This document shows, piece after piece, positions 18,928 to 27,185 of a DNA stretch of 64,000 nucleotides. The notes beneath the pieces are model-generated. The model was not told the origin of the DNA, did not search any database, and saw only the letters and a list, made by a program, of their open reading frames with translations. The DNA is from an uncultured Roseburia sp. (lineage in GTDB: Bacteria; Bacillota_A; Clostridia; Lachnospirales; Lachnospiraceae). The position numbers and the translations under genes were made by a program. Each line of letters starts with the position of its first letter. Positions within the stretch are counted from its first letter, which is position 1. The stretch covers positions 45,016-109,015 of the forward strand of contig USRX01000006.1 in assembly GCA_900557275.1 (NCBI GenBank). Reading direction: 5' to 3'.

Positions 18928-19003
18928 GCTAATAGGTCAACATAGCATGGCTGTTACAAACGATTATATCTTTGTATGAAAAATAAACGAACGACCTGTT
19001 AGC
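18928..19003 (+). ncRNA. Candidate structured leader RNA upstream of proB
   Basis: A three-way-junction-like fold can be drawn by eye. P1 pairs GCTAATAGGTC (18928-18938) with GACCTGTTAGC (18993-19003), 11 pairs with one G-U. P2 is 18939-18955 (AAC and AGC arms around an ATG loop, AU bulge). P3 is 18956-18975 (ACAAA/TTTGT). It starts at the predicted transcription start and lies 80 nt before proB. It lacks the T-box core and matches no riboswitch class I recognise. It could be a regulatory leader for proline synthesis. Confidence 0.4.
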
Positions 19004-19082
19004 AACAAATATCAGTCAAAATATATTACTGAGATAAAAAATATAGGATGTAAAAAGATAGTACAGGAGATAGACGAAAAAT

Positions 19083-19940
19083 ATGAATGTAAATGACTAT
19101 TTCAAATATAAAAAGAGGATTGTGGTTAAGATTGGTTCTTCTTCCCTGCATCATGAAAACAGTGGAAGGCTGAATCTGATCAAAATGGAAAAGCTGGTCA
19201 GAGAGCTTTGTGACATTAAAAATCAGGGGACAGATGTATGTCTGGTAAGTTCGGGTGCGATTGCAGTAGGGCGGAAAGTAATCGGTATTCAGGAACGACC
19301 GAAAGATTTGGCCACAAAACAGGCATGCGCTGCGGTAGGACAGGCGCGTCTTATGATGGTATATCAGCGGTTGTTCGGTGAATATTCTCAGATCGCCAGT
19401 CAGATTCTTATGACAAAAAGTACAATGGTTAATACGGTTTCCAGAGAAAATGCGAAAAACTGTTTTGATGAACTGTTTCGTATGGGCATTATACCGATTG
19501 TAAATGAAAATGATACTATTTCTACTCATGAGATGCAGTTTGGTGACAATGATTCCTTGTCCGCTGTCGTGGCATCTCTGACAGAAGCGGATCTGCTGAT
19601 CCTGTTATCGGATATTGATGGTCTGTACACCGATGATCCGCATACAAACCCGGATGCAGTTCTGATTGAACGAGTGGATGATCTGGGAGAAGATTACCTG
19701 AATATGGCAAAAGACAGTACAGGAAGCGATGTAGGTACCGGTGGAATGTCTACCAAATTAAAGGCTGCGCAGATTGCTATGGCATCCGGCGCAGATATGA
19801 TCATTGCAAACGGAAAAGATGTGGGGATTCTGCATCAGATTATTGAAGGCAATTTCAAAGGAACACTGTTTAAAGGCAAAAAAGACAGCAGTTTTAACTT
19901 GAATCAGTATATTGAAGAACATTTTGAATCAATGAATTAA
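19083..19940 (+). CDS. proB: Glutamate 5-kinase
   Basis: ProB (285 aa) phosphorylates glutamate, the first step of proline synthesis. Amino-acid-kinase motifs visible are RIVVKIGSSSL, LVSSGAIAVG, PIVNENDTIS, FGDNDSLSA and VGTGGMSTKLKAA. The C-terminal PUA domain found in longer ProB proteins is absent, so this is the short form. It is followed by a DUF896 gene, a cyclo-ligase and proA, probably co-transcribed. Confidence 0.96.
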   Translation: MNVNDYFKYKKRIVVKIGSSSLHHENSGRLNLIKMEKLVRELCDIKNQGTDVCLVSSGAIAVGRKVIGIQERPKDLATKQACAAVGQARLMMVYQRLFGEYSQIASQILMTKSTMVNTVSRENAKNCFDELFRMGIIPIVNENDTISTHEMQFGDNDSLSAVVASLTEADLLILLSDIDGLYTDDPHTNPDAVLIERVDDLGEDYLNMAKDSTGSDVGTGGMSTKLKAAQIAMASGADMIIANGKDVGILHQIIEGNFKGTLFKGKKDSSFNLNQYIEEHFESMN

Positions 19941-19953
19941 GGAACAGATAACT

Positions 19954-20181
19954 ATGAATGAAGAGAAAATCGCAAGAATTAATGAATTATCAAGAAAATC
20001 AAAGGCAGAAGGTCTGACGGAAGCTGAGAAAAAGGAGCAGGCGATGCTTCGCCAGGAGTATATCGCAAGTGTAAAAAGAAATCTGGTCAGCCAGCTGAAT
20101 AATATTGATATGGTTGAAAAAGACGGAAGTATCGTAAATCTCGGAGAAGAGTATGCAAAAAAGAAGTTCAAAAAAAACTGA
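19954..20181 (+). CDS. DUF896 (YnzC-like) small protein
   Basis: A 75-aa helical protein of the DUF896/YnzC family. It is recognised from the KIARINELSRKSKAEGLTEA start and the EQAMLRQEYIASVKRNL segment. Function in the cell is not established. AAGGA precedes the ATG. It overlaps the following cyclo-ligase frame by 29 bp. Confidence 0.88.
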   Translation: MNEEKIARINELSRKSKAEGLTEAEKKEQAMLRQEYIASVKRNLVSQLNNIDMVEKDGSIVNLGEEYAKKKFKKN

Positions 20182-20803
20182 GAATTTTTTGACAAAAAAT
20201 ATAGTCGGGCAAAATCAGGAAAAACCGAAGATATCAGAACAATTAGATCAGATAAAAAAGAAATTGCGCATAAAAGCAAAGGGGATCCGCAAAGGTCTTT
20301 CTGTAGAGGAACGAAAGCAGGCAGCGCAAATGATTTGCAGTCAGCTGGTAGAATGGTTTGAGAAATCACAGATTTCACGGGTATATTGTTATTACCCGCT
20401 GGGAAATGAAGCAAATATTCTGGAACTGACGAAAGAGCTTCTGAAAAAAGGGATTGCTATCGCATTTCCAAAAGTATTTGGAGAAGACATGATCTTTTAT
20501 GAAATCCATGATTTTGAGTATGATTTTGCAGAGGGAAGTTTTCATATTATGGAACCGTGTACAGAAGAAATCGCAGACTGGCCGGATGCCTGCGTATTGG
20601 TTCCAGGGCTGGGATTCGATCTTGCCGGAAACCGGCTGGGTTATGGCAAAGGATATTATGACCGTTATTTTTCAACTCATGAATATCAGAAACTGATCGG
20701 TGTAGCGTATGAAGCTTCTGTGTTTGAGCAGCTTCCTTCACAGGGGAGAGATCTGAAGATGGATTTTCTCTGTACAGAAGAGCGACTGTATTGTTTTAAA
20801 TGA
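20153..20803 (+). CDS. 5-formyltetrahydrofolate cyclo-ligase
   Basis: Converts 5-formyl-THF to 5,10-methenyl-THF using ATP. Diagnostic motifs are YYPLGNEANI, the C-terminal GLGFDLAGNRLGYGKGYYDR signature and GVAYEASVFEQLP. At 216 aa it is longer than usual because of about 30 N-terminal residues overlapping the DUF896 gene. GGAG at 20143 supports the ATG at 20153, but a later start (for example TTG near 20189) cannot be excluded. Confidence 0.92.
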   Translation: MQKRSSKKTENFLTKNIVGQNQEKPKISEQLDQIKKKLRIKAKGIRKGLSVEERKQAAQMICSQLVEWFEKSQISRVYCYYPLGNEANILELTKELLKKGIAIAFPKVFGEDMIFYEIHDFEYDFAEGSFHIMEPCTEEIADWPDACVLVPGLGFDLAGNRLGYGKGYYDRYFSTHEYQKLIGVAYEASVFEQLPSQGRDLKMDFLCTEERLYCFK

Positions 20804-20874
20804 AAGGTATGATACGGGAAACTTCTTTTTAGTGTTTATAATGTATCATGTAATAGTAAAATCAGGAGGGCGGT

Positions 20875-22119
20875 ATGGAATTATTAGAAATCTGTCAAAG
20901 AGCCAAAACAGCAGAACGTGAGCTTGGCAGGATAAAAACGACTCAGAAAAACGAAGCACTTTGTAAAATTGCACAAGATCTGTGCATGCATACAGAAGAG
21001 ATTTTGAAAGAAAATGAAAAAGATCTGGAACAGGCAAAAGCGAAAAATATGCCATCCGGTTTGATCGACCGACTCTGCCTGACAAAGGATCGTATCGTAC
21101 AGATGGCAGAAGGATTAAAACAGATTGCCGGTCTGGATGATCCGATCGGGGAAGTGCTGGGAATGAAACAAAGACCCAATGGATTGATGATTGGACAAAA
21201 GAGAGTGCCGTTAGGTGTGGTTGGCATCATATATGAATCACGTCCAAATGTAACGGCAGATGCCTTCGGTCTTTGCTTTAAGACCAGTAATGTTGTGATC
21301 TTAAAGGGAGGCAGCGATGCAATTCATAGCAATGTTGCCATTGTACATACTATCCAGAATTCCCTGCAGGATATGGGACTGAATCCGGATTATATTCAGA
21401 TTATCGAAGATACGGACAGAGAGACAACAGCAAAATTTATGAAGATGAATGCATATGTGGATGTGTTGATACCGAGAGGCGGTGCAGGACTGATCCGGTC
21501 TGTTGTAGAAAATGCCACGATTCCGGTTATTGAAACCGGTACAGGAAATTGCCACATCTATGTAGATGAATCTGCAGATCTGGATATGGCAGTCAATATT
21601 ATTCTTAACGCAAAGACCCAGCGAGTGGGAGTGTGCAATGCCTGTGAATCCCTTTTGATCCATGAAAAAGTCGCAGATGCGATCATGCCGGTTCTGGCAA
21701 AAAAATTACAGGAAAAACAGGTAACCATGGTTGCAGATGAGAACCTTGTTTCCAAAGCAGACGGCATTGGCGCAGCAACAGAAGAGGACTGGGGAAAAGA
21801 GTATTTGGATTATAAGATTTCCATGAAGACGGTATCCAATGTAGATGAGGCGATTGCTCATATCAATAAATATAACACCGGTCATTCAGAATCGATTATT
21901 ACAAAAAATTATGAAAACGCTATGAAATTTCTGGATGAAGTAGATGCAGCTGCGGTCTATGTCAATGCTTCCACGCGCTTTACCGATGGATTTGAATTTG
22001 GTTTTGGCGCAGAGATCGGCATCAGTACGCAGAAATTGCATGCCAGAGGACCGATGGGGCTTCAGGCGCTTACTACGACCAAGTATATTATTTTTGGTAA
22101 TGGTCAGGTTCGTCCGTAA
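20875..22119 (+). CDS. proA: Glutamate-5-semialdehyde dehydrogenase (gamma-glutamyl phosphate reductase)
   Basis: ProA (414 aa) reduces gamma-glutamyl phosphate with NADPH in proline synthesis. Family motifs are [32 protein letters not shown], the catalytic-Cys region [11 protein letters not shown] and [28 protein letters not shown] precedes the ATG. A dyad ATGATAC/GTATCAT lies in the 70-bp gap upstream. A large terminator follows. Confidence 0.97.
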   Translation: MELLEICQRAKTAERELGRIKTTQKNEALCKIAQDLCMHTEEILKENEKDLEQAKAKNMPSGLIDRLCLTKDRIVQMAEGLKQIAGLDDPIGEVLGMKQRPNGLMIGQKRVPLGVVGIIYESRPNVTADAFGLCFKTSNVVILKGGSDAIHSNVAIVHTIQNSLQDMGLNPDYIQIIEDTDRETTAKFMKMNAYVDVLIPRGGAGLIRSVVENATIPVIETGTGNCHIYVDESADLDMAVNIILNAKTQRVGVCNACESLLIHEKVADAIMPVLAKKLQEKQVTMVADENLVSKADGIGAATEEDWGKEYLDYKISMKTVSNVDEAIAHINKYNTGHSESIITKNYENAMKFLDEVDAAAVYVNASTRFTDGFEFGFGAEIGISTQKLHARGPMGLQALTTTKYIIFGNGQVRP

Positions 22120-22193
22120 TGGATATGTGAGATAGTCAGAACGTTAGTTGGTCTTAATACCAAATAAGAGTTCCACTAAAGAAAACAATATTC

Positions 22194-22261
22194 AAAAAGA
22201 CCATATAGCAGATTGAATCAAAAAATATTTTTTGAAATTCAATCTGCTATATGGTCTTTTT
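22194..22261. terminator. Long near-perfect palindrome, bidirectional terminator
   Basis: A 25-bp perfect stem (22194-22218 with 22237-22261) starts AAAAAGACC and ends GGTCTTTTT. The loop is itself a palindrome (22219-22234), leaving only two unpaired bases. It sits between convergent proA and the PHP gene and gives a U-run on both strands. Confidence 0.85.
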
Positions 22262-22291
22262 CTAACATTAGGATAAACCAAGGTAGATGTT

Positions 22292-23035
22292 TTATATTAG
22301 ACTGTTTCCTCGTAACAAAGCCTCATATATACCTTTAACAGAGGCTTCCTCTACAGAAATATGATTTACCGGTTCATTCATATCGTTCAGGGAGTGGGCA
22401 TCAGAAGAAGTCAGAAATCCACATCCATTCAGATAGGGATATCGCTGACAGAAATCCTCTTTCTGGCGGATATCATGCAGTTCTGCAATCTGAAACGTAC
22501 TGTCCGGCGGAATGAAACCGAGGTTACTGATAAGACTGTTACTTGATTTGTCAATGTGCGCCGGTATCATGATCCCCTGATAAGGACATAGCAGGGCAGG
22601 AAGCTGGGAAAAGGAGATTGTAGTGGCACTGATCAGAAGCTTTTCCAGCGTTCCGGCTTTTTCGTCTTGTTTATCGTAAATGATCTGATTCCCGAAAAAC
22701 AGCGGATTATTCTCAATGTCCGGCAATGCCTGTTCATAGACATAGTCATCAAAAGCCATTGCCTCGTCTAAACCGGGAAAAAAACAGAGCACATGGACTT
22801 CTTCGGAAGTACAAAGCTCCATGCCAGGCATGACAGTGACACCATATAATTCTCCGGCAGCGATCGCGGCAGGACAGTTCCGGCAGGTGTTGTGATCTGT
22901 AAGAGCGATAGCATCCAGACCGATCACGGCAGCCATGCCTACCATATTTGCCGGTGTCATATCATCATCGCCACAGGGTGACAGACAAGAGTGCAGATGA
23001 AAATCGTAACTAATGTTTTTCATGGATCTGCTCAT
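22292..23035 (-). CDS. PHP-domain metal-dependent phosphoesterase
   Basis: About 247 aa of PHP fold, with metal-binding motifs DFHLHSC (HxH) near the N-terminus, ALTDHNTCRNC, HIDK, and SSDAHSL near the end. Family members hydrolyse phosphoesters, but the substrate is unknown. It is the last gene of the leftward HydS-like operon. Starts at 23035 (MSRSMK) or 23023 (MKNIS) both overlap the DRTGG gene. Conserved PHP genes next to HydS-like proteins suggest a signalling role. Confidence 0.82.
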   Translation of the reverse strand: MSRSMKNISYDFHLHSCLSPCGDDDMTPANMVGMAAVIGLDAIALTDHNTCRNCPAAIAAGELYGVTVMPGMELCTSEEVHVLCFFPGLDEAMAFDDYVYEQALPDIENNPLFFGNQIIYDKQDEKAGTLEKLLISATTISFSQLPALLCPYQGIMIPAHIDKSSNSLISNLGFIPPDSTFQIAELHDIRQKEDFCQRYPYLNGCGFLTSSDAHSLNDMNEPVNHISVEEASVKGIYEALLRGNSLI

Positions 23036-23351
23036 ATATCCAGAGGGCTGTCTCAAAAATCGGCTGTTCCGTACGCAGAAGAGTGATGCCTTCCAGTTCT
23101 GCTTTTAATTTCATATTATCATCAATGGCGGTTCCACCGCATAAGATTACACATCCTGCTTCTGTCAGGGAGGCAACAGCAAGAGTATTCATATTTCCCA
23201 TAACCGTACACCATGCACATCCTGCAGGCGCATTTCCCATGGCAACGCTGAGCAAATCGCAGCAGTAGGGGGCGCTGATCTCCTGGTCTGTATTTTTCCC
23301 CTGACTGATTACCTCGAATTGTTCGGAAGTCAGAAGTTTTTTAATTGTCAT
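23010..23351 (-). CDS. DRTGG-domain protein
   Basis: A 113-aa protein matching the DRTGG-like fold: an N-terminal LLTSEQFEVIS segment, AVASLTEAGCVILCGG in the middle, and an alternating beta-alpha pattern. The domain is found beside CBS and regulatory proteins and may bind a nucleotide or small ligand. Its start overlaps the HydS-like gene by 11 bp and its end overlaps the PHP gene, so the operon is tightly coupled. A paralogue lies at the head of the operon. Confidence 0.7.
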   Translation of the reverse strand: MTIKKLLTSEQFEVISQGKNTDQEISAPYCCDLLSVAMGNAPAGCAWCTVMGNMNTLAVASLTEAGCVILCGGTAIDDNMKLKAELEGITLLRTEQPIFETALWIYEQIHEKH

Positions 23352-24651
23352 GCTTTTTTTCCTCCTTAAATAACGGACTGTTCTTTAATGCATCATAATA
23401 ATCCCGCAACAGATAGATACAGTCCTCTTTTTTTGCATTTAATTTTCCTTTTACAATATCTTCGGCCAATGACCTGCAGGTTGGTGCGCCGCAGGATCCG
23501 CAGTCCAGTTGTGGCAGTTCACGCAGCAATTTTTCCACTTCGGAAAGCTGCTGCATGCTTTCAATCATATTGTTGCCAAGCTGATAGACCGGTTCATAAG
23601 TAACGGTATCATTCCAGAATAATTCTTTTGATTCCAACTGTGGACATTCTTCTACTCGCTGTTTGGAGACAGGGAGGTATTTATTCAGCTGTTTGATCTT
23701 TGCTTTCGCTATGTAAGGATTTTCCACGTTCAGTACACCGCCTACACATCCTCCATTACAGGAATTTAATTCAATAAACTGCAGGTTCTCCGGGAATTTT
23801 TCGTCCTCCAAATCTTCCAGCACGCGGATTACGTTTTCGATACCGTCTGCAGCTACATAACTATTGGAAAGCAGACCGGCGGCTTCTCCACCGCTGATAC
23901 CCCAGCCGATGCCGATTTTTCCTGACATTGCCAGAGATTTTGGCTGCTTTTCTGCCTGTTTCATATGAGGGAGCAGAAGAGGATAGATATCCTGGATAGC
24001 GAGAACTGCATCTACATTACTTTTTTTCAGTCCTAATGGTTCCTGGATAAAAGTAACTTTAGAAGGGCAGGGAGAAATAAAAATAATCCCGATCTGGCTT
24101 CCCATCAAACCGGAGTCCTGGATTGCCTTTTTTCTTGCTGCGATTGCTGCAATCTCCATCGGCGGGAGAATTGGAAGAAGATGATCAATGAGATTAGGAA
24201 AACGTACCCGGATCAGACGTTCAATAGTAGGACAGGCGGTACTGATAAAAGGCCAGCCTTCCGGATGTGCAGCTACATATTTCCGGCTTGCATCGGAGAC
24301 TAACTCAGCGCCTGCGCTGACTTCATATACATCATCAAATCCCATACTTAAAAGTGCTGTCAGGATAATATTCACATCATTCATGTGATTATACTGACTG
24401 TACAGGGACGGGGCAGGCAGCGCTACAGTATATTCAAACTGCTGAAGCACATCCGGACTGTCACGTTTTGTCATTTTTGCATGATGTGGGCAGTGGCGGA
24501 CGCATTCGCCACAGTCGATGCAGTATTCCGGGATGATATGGGCTTTTCTTTCCTTCACACGGATCGCCTGTGTAGGGCAGCGCCGGAGACAGGTAATGCA
24601 TCCGCAGCATTTTTCTTCATTTAAATAGACAGAATGAAAAAACTTACTCAT
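23341..24651 (-). CDS. HydS-like putative sensory [FeFe]-hydrogenase (group D-like)
   Basis: A 436-aa H-cluster-type protein with two N-terminal [4Fe-4S] motifs (CCGCITCLRRCP, CIDCGECVRHCP). The H-cluster loops are divergent: STACPTI (L1), SPCPSK (L2) and NSCNGGCVGG (L3). A C-terminal four-Cys domain (CGSCGAPTCRSLAEDIVKG) follows. The cluster-binding Cys of each loop is kept, but the proton-relay Cys of TSCCP is Ala, as described for sensory HydS proteins. There is no PAS domain. The neighbours (RsbW-like ATPase, DRTGG, PHP) argue for sensing rather than bulk H2 turnover. Confidence 0.82.
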   Translation of the reverse strand: MSKFFHSVYLNEEKCCGCITCLRRCPTQAIRVKERKAHIIPEYCIDCGECVRHCPHHAKMTKRDSPDVLQQFEYTVALPAPSLYSQYNHMNDVNIILTALLSMGFDDVYEVSAGAELVSDASRKYVAAHPEGWPFISTACPTIERLIRVRFPNLIDHLLPILPPMEIAAIAARKKAIQDSGLMGSQIGIIFISPCPSKVTFIQEPLGLKKSNVDAVLAIQDIYPLLLPHMKQAEKQPKSLAMSGKIGIGWGISGGEAAGLLSNSYVAADGIENVIRVLEDLEDEKFPENLQFIELNSCNGGCVGGVLNVENPYIAKAKIKQLNKYLPVSKQRVEECPQLESKELFWNDTVTYEPVYQLGNNMIESMQQLSEVEKLLRELPQLDCGSCGAPTCRSLAEDIVKGKLNAKKEDCIYLLRDYYDALKNSPLFKEEKKHDN

Positions 24652-24668
24652 AAGATAATACTCCAGAA

Positions 24669-25091
24669 TCAGTAATTAATCCGCATGGTAACGGTTGTTC
24701 CTACGCCAAGGACAGAATCAATCTGCATCTCATCAGAAGCCCGTTTCATATTAGGAAGTCCCATGCCGGCTCCGAATCCGAGGCTGACGATTTCGTCCGG
24801 CGCAGTGGAATAGCCCTCCTGCATCGCCTTGTCAATGTCCGGGATTCCCGGTCCCTGATCTTTTAATGTAAGCATCAGATGCTCTGGATAAAGATCTACA
24901 TCGATCGTTCCGCCATCTGCATGGATGACCATATTAATTTCGCCTTCATACATGGCAATGGCAACTCTGCGTACAACAGCAGGATCCAGATTCATCGTCT
25001 TTAATTTATTTTTCATATCGCTGCTGGCTTCGCCAGCACGGGTAAAATCTTTTCCGTCTACATCATATTGAAAAGAAATTTTATTTTCCAT
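24669..25091 (-). CDS. RsbW/SpoIIAB-like ATP-binding protein
   Basis: A 140-aa stand-alone HATPase_c domain with an N-box (AMYEGEINMVIHA), G1 (DQGPGIPD) and a Gly-rich lid (SLGFGAGMGLPNMK). It resembles anti-sigma-factor serine kinases. It has no dimerisation/His phosphoacceptor domain. Its start overlaps the upstream DRTGG gene by 11 bp, and the HydS-like gene begins 17 bp after its stop. A partner-switching role is inferred. No STAS antagonist or sigma factor is visible in the window. Confidence 0.8.
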   Translation of the reverse strand: MENKISFQYDVDGKDFTRAGEASSDMKNKLKTMNLDPAVVRRVAIAMYEGEINMVIHADGGTIDVDLYPEHLMLTLKDQGPGIPDIDKAMQEGYSTAPDEIVSLGFGAGMGLPNMKRASDEMQIDSVLGVGTTVTMRINY

Positions 25092-25440
25092 TTTTAATCG
25101 TTCCTCCGCGCAATCCTGCTTCGTATAAAATCCCGCAGGTATTAAACATTGTCTGTCGGGTGGACAGAATCGTAATTCCTCTCGTATGGGCCATCGTGAT
25201 CGTATTGCAGTCCGGCTGTTTTCCGCGAATGTATAAGATGCAGTCGATGTCGAGCATTTCTGCAGTACGTATCGCCTGTGGATTGGTCAGTCCCGTGATC
25301 AGCATCGTATGGTCATTCGCATAAGCAAGAACATCGCTCATCATGTCAGAACTGAAAGCATTCTGGATATCAGTATCAAAATGATCTGGCGCTGTCAGGA
25401 TATCTGCATGTAATAAAGAAATAATTTCTGATATGAGCAT
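25081..25440 (-). CDS. DRTGG-domain protein (operon head)
   Basis: A 119-aa protein similar in pattern to the DRTGG gene at 23010-23351: an N-terminal helix (MLISEIISLLHADIL), then TMLITGLTNPQAIRTAEML and CILYIRGKQPD. It is the first gene of the leftward operon, and GGAGAT lies before its start. Function is unknown. The presence of two such proteins around one HydS-like gene suggests a ligand-binding or adaptor pair. Confidence 0.65.
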   Translation of the reverse strand: MLISEIISLLHADILTAPDHFDTDIQNAFSSDMMSDVLAYANDHTMLITGLTNPQAIRTAEMLDIDCILYIRGKQPDCNTITMAHTRGITILSTRQTMFNTCGILYEAGLRGGTIKNGK

Positions 25441-25559
25441 AGAGCATCTCCTTTATCTGGTTATTTAAGGTAATTTCCAGAAAGTAATGTATTTTATTGC
25501 GTACAATAAATTGCACATTCAGTATAGCATGAAAATTATGCATATTCAACAAAAATAGC

Positions 25560-25577
25560 TTGTTATTATTATAACAA
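25560..25577. promoter_or_regulatory. Rex-type operator between the divergent hydrogenase operons
   Basis: TTGTTATTATTATAACAA is a dyad with TTGTTAT/ATAACAA arms and fits the clostridial Rex pattern TTGTTA-N6-TAACAA. Rex represses fermentation and hydrogenase genes when NADH/NAD+ is low. It lies about 80 bp upstream of the rightward promoter and about 120 bp from the leftward first gene, so it could act on both. The rest of 25441-25736 has no gene. Confidence 0.7.
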
Positions 25578-25655
25578 TAGCATCATTGTACGCCGATTAA
25601 TACATATACACAAAAAAGCTTTTTAAAAATTACCAATTTTTGTTGAGATAAATTA

Positions 25656-25684
25656 TTGTAAATTGTACAGGTTGGTGCTAATAT
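25656..25684 (+). promoter_or_regulatory. Promoter of the HydC-HydB-HydA operon
   Basis: TTGTAA (25656-25661), 17-bp spacer, TAATAT (25679-25684), with an extended TG one base before the -10 (TGCTAATAT). It lies about 50 bp upstream of the TTG start of the first gene. Confidence 0.6.
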
Positions 25685-25736
25685 TAGTGACATGATGTAT
25701 TTATTTACATACATCGGAGAAACAGGAGGGATAATT

Positions 25737-26228
25737 TTGGAAAACAAAAAGACTGTTCCATTCAATGGGACACCGGAACAGGAAGCACAGCTTCTTCAGG
25801 TAATCGAAGAACTCCGTGATGAAAAAGGATCTTTGATGCCGATTATGCAGAAGGCTCAGGATATCTATGGATATCTGCCTTATGAAGTTCAGAAGATTAT
25901 TTCTGACAAATTGAATGTACCTATGGAAAAAATCTATGGGGTAGCAACTTTCTATTCGCAGTTCAACCTTTTCCCGAAAGGAAAGTACAAAATTTCCGTT
26001 TGTCTCGGAACTGCCTGTTATGTAAAAGGCTCCGGCGATATTTATAATAAGCTGATGGAGACTTTGAACATTGCCGGCGGCGAATGTACTTCTGATGGAA
26101 AATTTTCGCTGGATGCCTGTCGATGCGTGGGCGCATGCGGACTGGCGCCTGTCATGATGGTCAACGATGAAGTATACGGCAGACTTACCGTAGATGATAT
26201 TGACGGCATTCTTGCCAAATATGAATAA
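25737..26228 (+). CDS. hydC: Electron-bifurcating hydrogenase subunit HydC (NuoE-like)
   Basis: HydC (163 aa) is the thioredoxin-fold [2Fe-2S] subunit of the NADH- and ferredoxin-dependent hydrogenase. NuoE features are visible: GYLPYEVQKIISDKLNVP, GVATFYSQFN, and four cluster cysteines in SVCLGTACYVKGS and DACRCVGACGLAPV. The start is TTG at 25737 with AGGAGGG (25724-25730) six bases upstream. An in-frame ATG at 25692 lies too close to the promoter. It overlaps the next gene by 1 bp. Confidence 0.92.
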   Translation: MENKKTVPFNGTPEQEAQLLQVIEELRDEKGSLMPIMQKAQDIYGYLPYEVQKIISDKLNVPMEKIYGVATFYSQFNLFPKGKYKISVCLGTACYVKGSGDIYNKLMETLNIAGGECTSDGKFSLDACRCVGACGLAPVMMVNDEVYGRLTVDDIDGILAKYE

Positions 26229-26782
26229 TGCTGCCAGAGATTTCTTTAAATATTCTTGATATCGTGCAAAATTCCACAAGAGCGCATGCGTCACTGGTTG
26301 AGATCATACTTTCTTTTGACACACAAGCACATCTTATGAAACTGGCGATCCGTGACGACGGATGCGGAATGACAAAAGAGCAGGTTGCAGCAGCGACAGA
26401 TCCCTTTTTCACTTCCCGTACCACACGCAGGATCGGACTGGGAATTCCCTTTCTGAAACAGTCAGCGGAATGTACCGGCGGCAGTTTTGATCTGCAGTCA
26501 GAACCGGGAAAAGGAACCTGTATCAGTGCTTCCTATCATACCGATCATATTGACTGTATGCCACTTGGAAATATTACCGATACGATGCTTGCGATCCTTA
26601 CTGGTCATCCGGATACGGATTTTGTGTATCGTTATCAGGTAGATGAAAAAGAATTTGAGCTGGATACCAGACAGCTCCGGGAGATTCTAGGAGAGGTTTC
26701 CTTTTCCGAACCGGAGGTGTATCAGTTTTTGACAGAATATTTAGAGGAAAATAAAGCAGAAGTTGATGGAAATGCGAATTAA
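26228..26782 (+). CDS. Histidine-kinase-like ATPase within the hydrogenase operon
   Basis: A 184-aa protein with an HATPase_c domain at about 8-105: N-box NILDIVQNSTRA, G1 DDGCGM, F/G2 region DPFFTSRTTRRIGLGIP. It has no sensor, transmembrane or His phosphoacceptor part. The remaining C-terminus is unassigned. ATG overlaps the hydC stop (TAATG). Genes of this kind recur inside hydABC operons, but I know of no fixed function. A kinase or chaperone-like ATPase role is possible. Confidence 0.75.
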   Translation: MLPEISLNILDIVQNSTRAHASLVEIILSFDTQAHLMKLAIRDDGCGMTKEQVAAATDPFFTSRTTRRIGLGIPFLKQSAECTGGSFDLQSEPGKGTCISASYHTDHIDCMPLGNITDTMLAILTGHPDTDFVYRYQVDEKEFELDTRQLREILGEVSFSEPEVYQFLTEYLEENKAEVDGNAN

Positions 26783-26796
26783 TATGGAGGTTTTTT

Positions 26797-27171
26797 ATGA
26801 AATCACTGGAAGAATTAAGAGCGATCAGAGAGAAGATGCAGGGAAGCATCGGATTTCGCTCAGATGATAATGACAGTACCAGAATCGTAGTTGGAATGGC
26901 TACCTGCGGAATTGCCAGCGGTGCCAGACCAGTGCTGAAAACTCTTTCTGATGAAGTTCAGAAAAGAGGACTTGAGCATGTAAAAGTAACACAGACCGGA
27001 TGTATTGGCCTGTGCCAGTACGAGCCTATCGTAGAAGTATACGAGCCGGGAAAAGAAAAGATCACATATGTGAAAGTAAATCCGGAGAAGGCTCTGGATA
27101 TTATTGATCAGCATATTGTCAGAGGCAATGTAGTAGACAGATATATGCTTCATGAGAATGACAATATTTAG
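26797..27171 (+). CDS. Thioredoxin-like [2Fe-2S] ferredoxin protein of the hydrogenase operon
   Basis: A 124-aa thioredoxin-like ferredoxin. Cluster cysteines are in MATCGIASGARP and QTGCIGLCQYEP. It is closely related in pattern to the N-terminal domain of the adjacent HydB (GGTGCTSSGSQ and TGCHGLC). It may add an extra [2Fe-2S] site to the complex. GGAGG precedes the ATG, and the next gene starts 14 bp later. Confidence 0.82.
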   Translation: MKSLEELRAIREKMQGSIGFRSDDNDSTRIVVGMATCGIASGARPVLKTLSDEVQKRGLEHVKVTQTGCIGLCQYEPIVEVYEPGKEKITYVKVNPEKALDIIDQHIVRGNVVDRYMLHENDNI

Positions 27172-27185
27172 GAGGTTGGGTTACT

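Noticed and set aside
18928..19080. T-box leader for proB
   Set aside because: No T-box core sequence or antiterminator pattern is present, so it is reported only as an unnamed structured leader.
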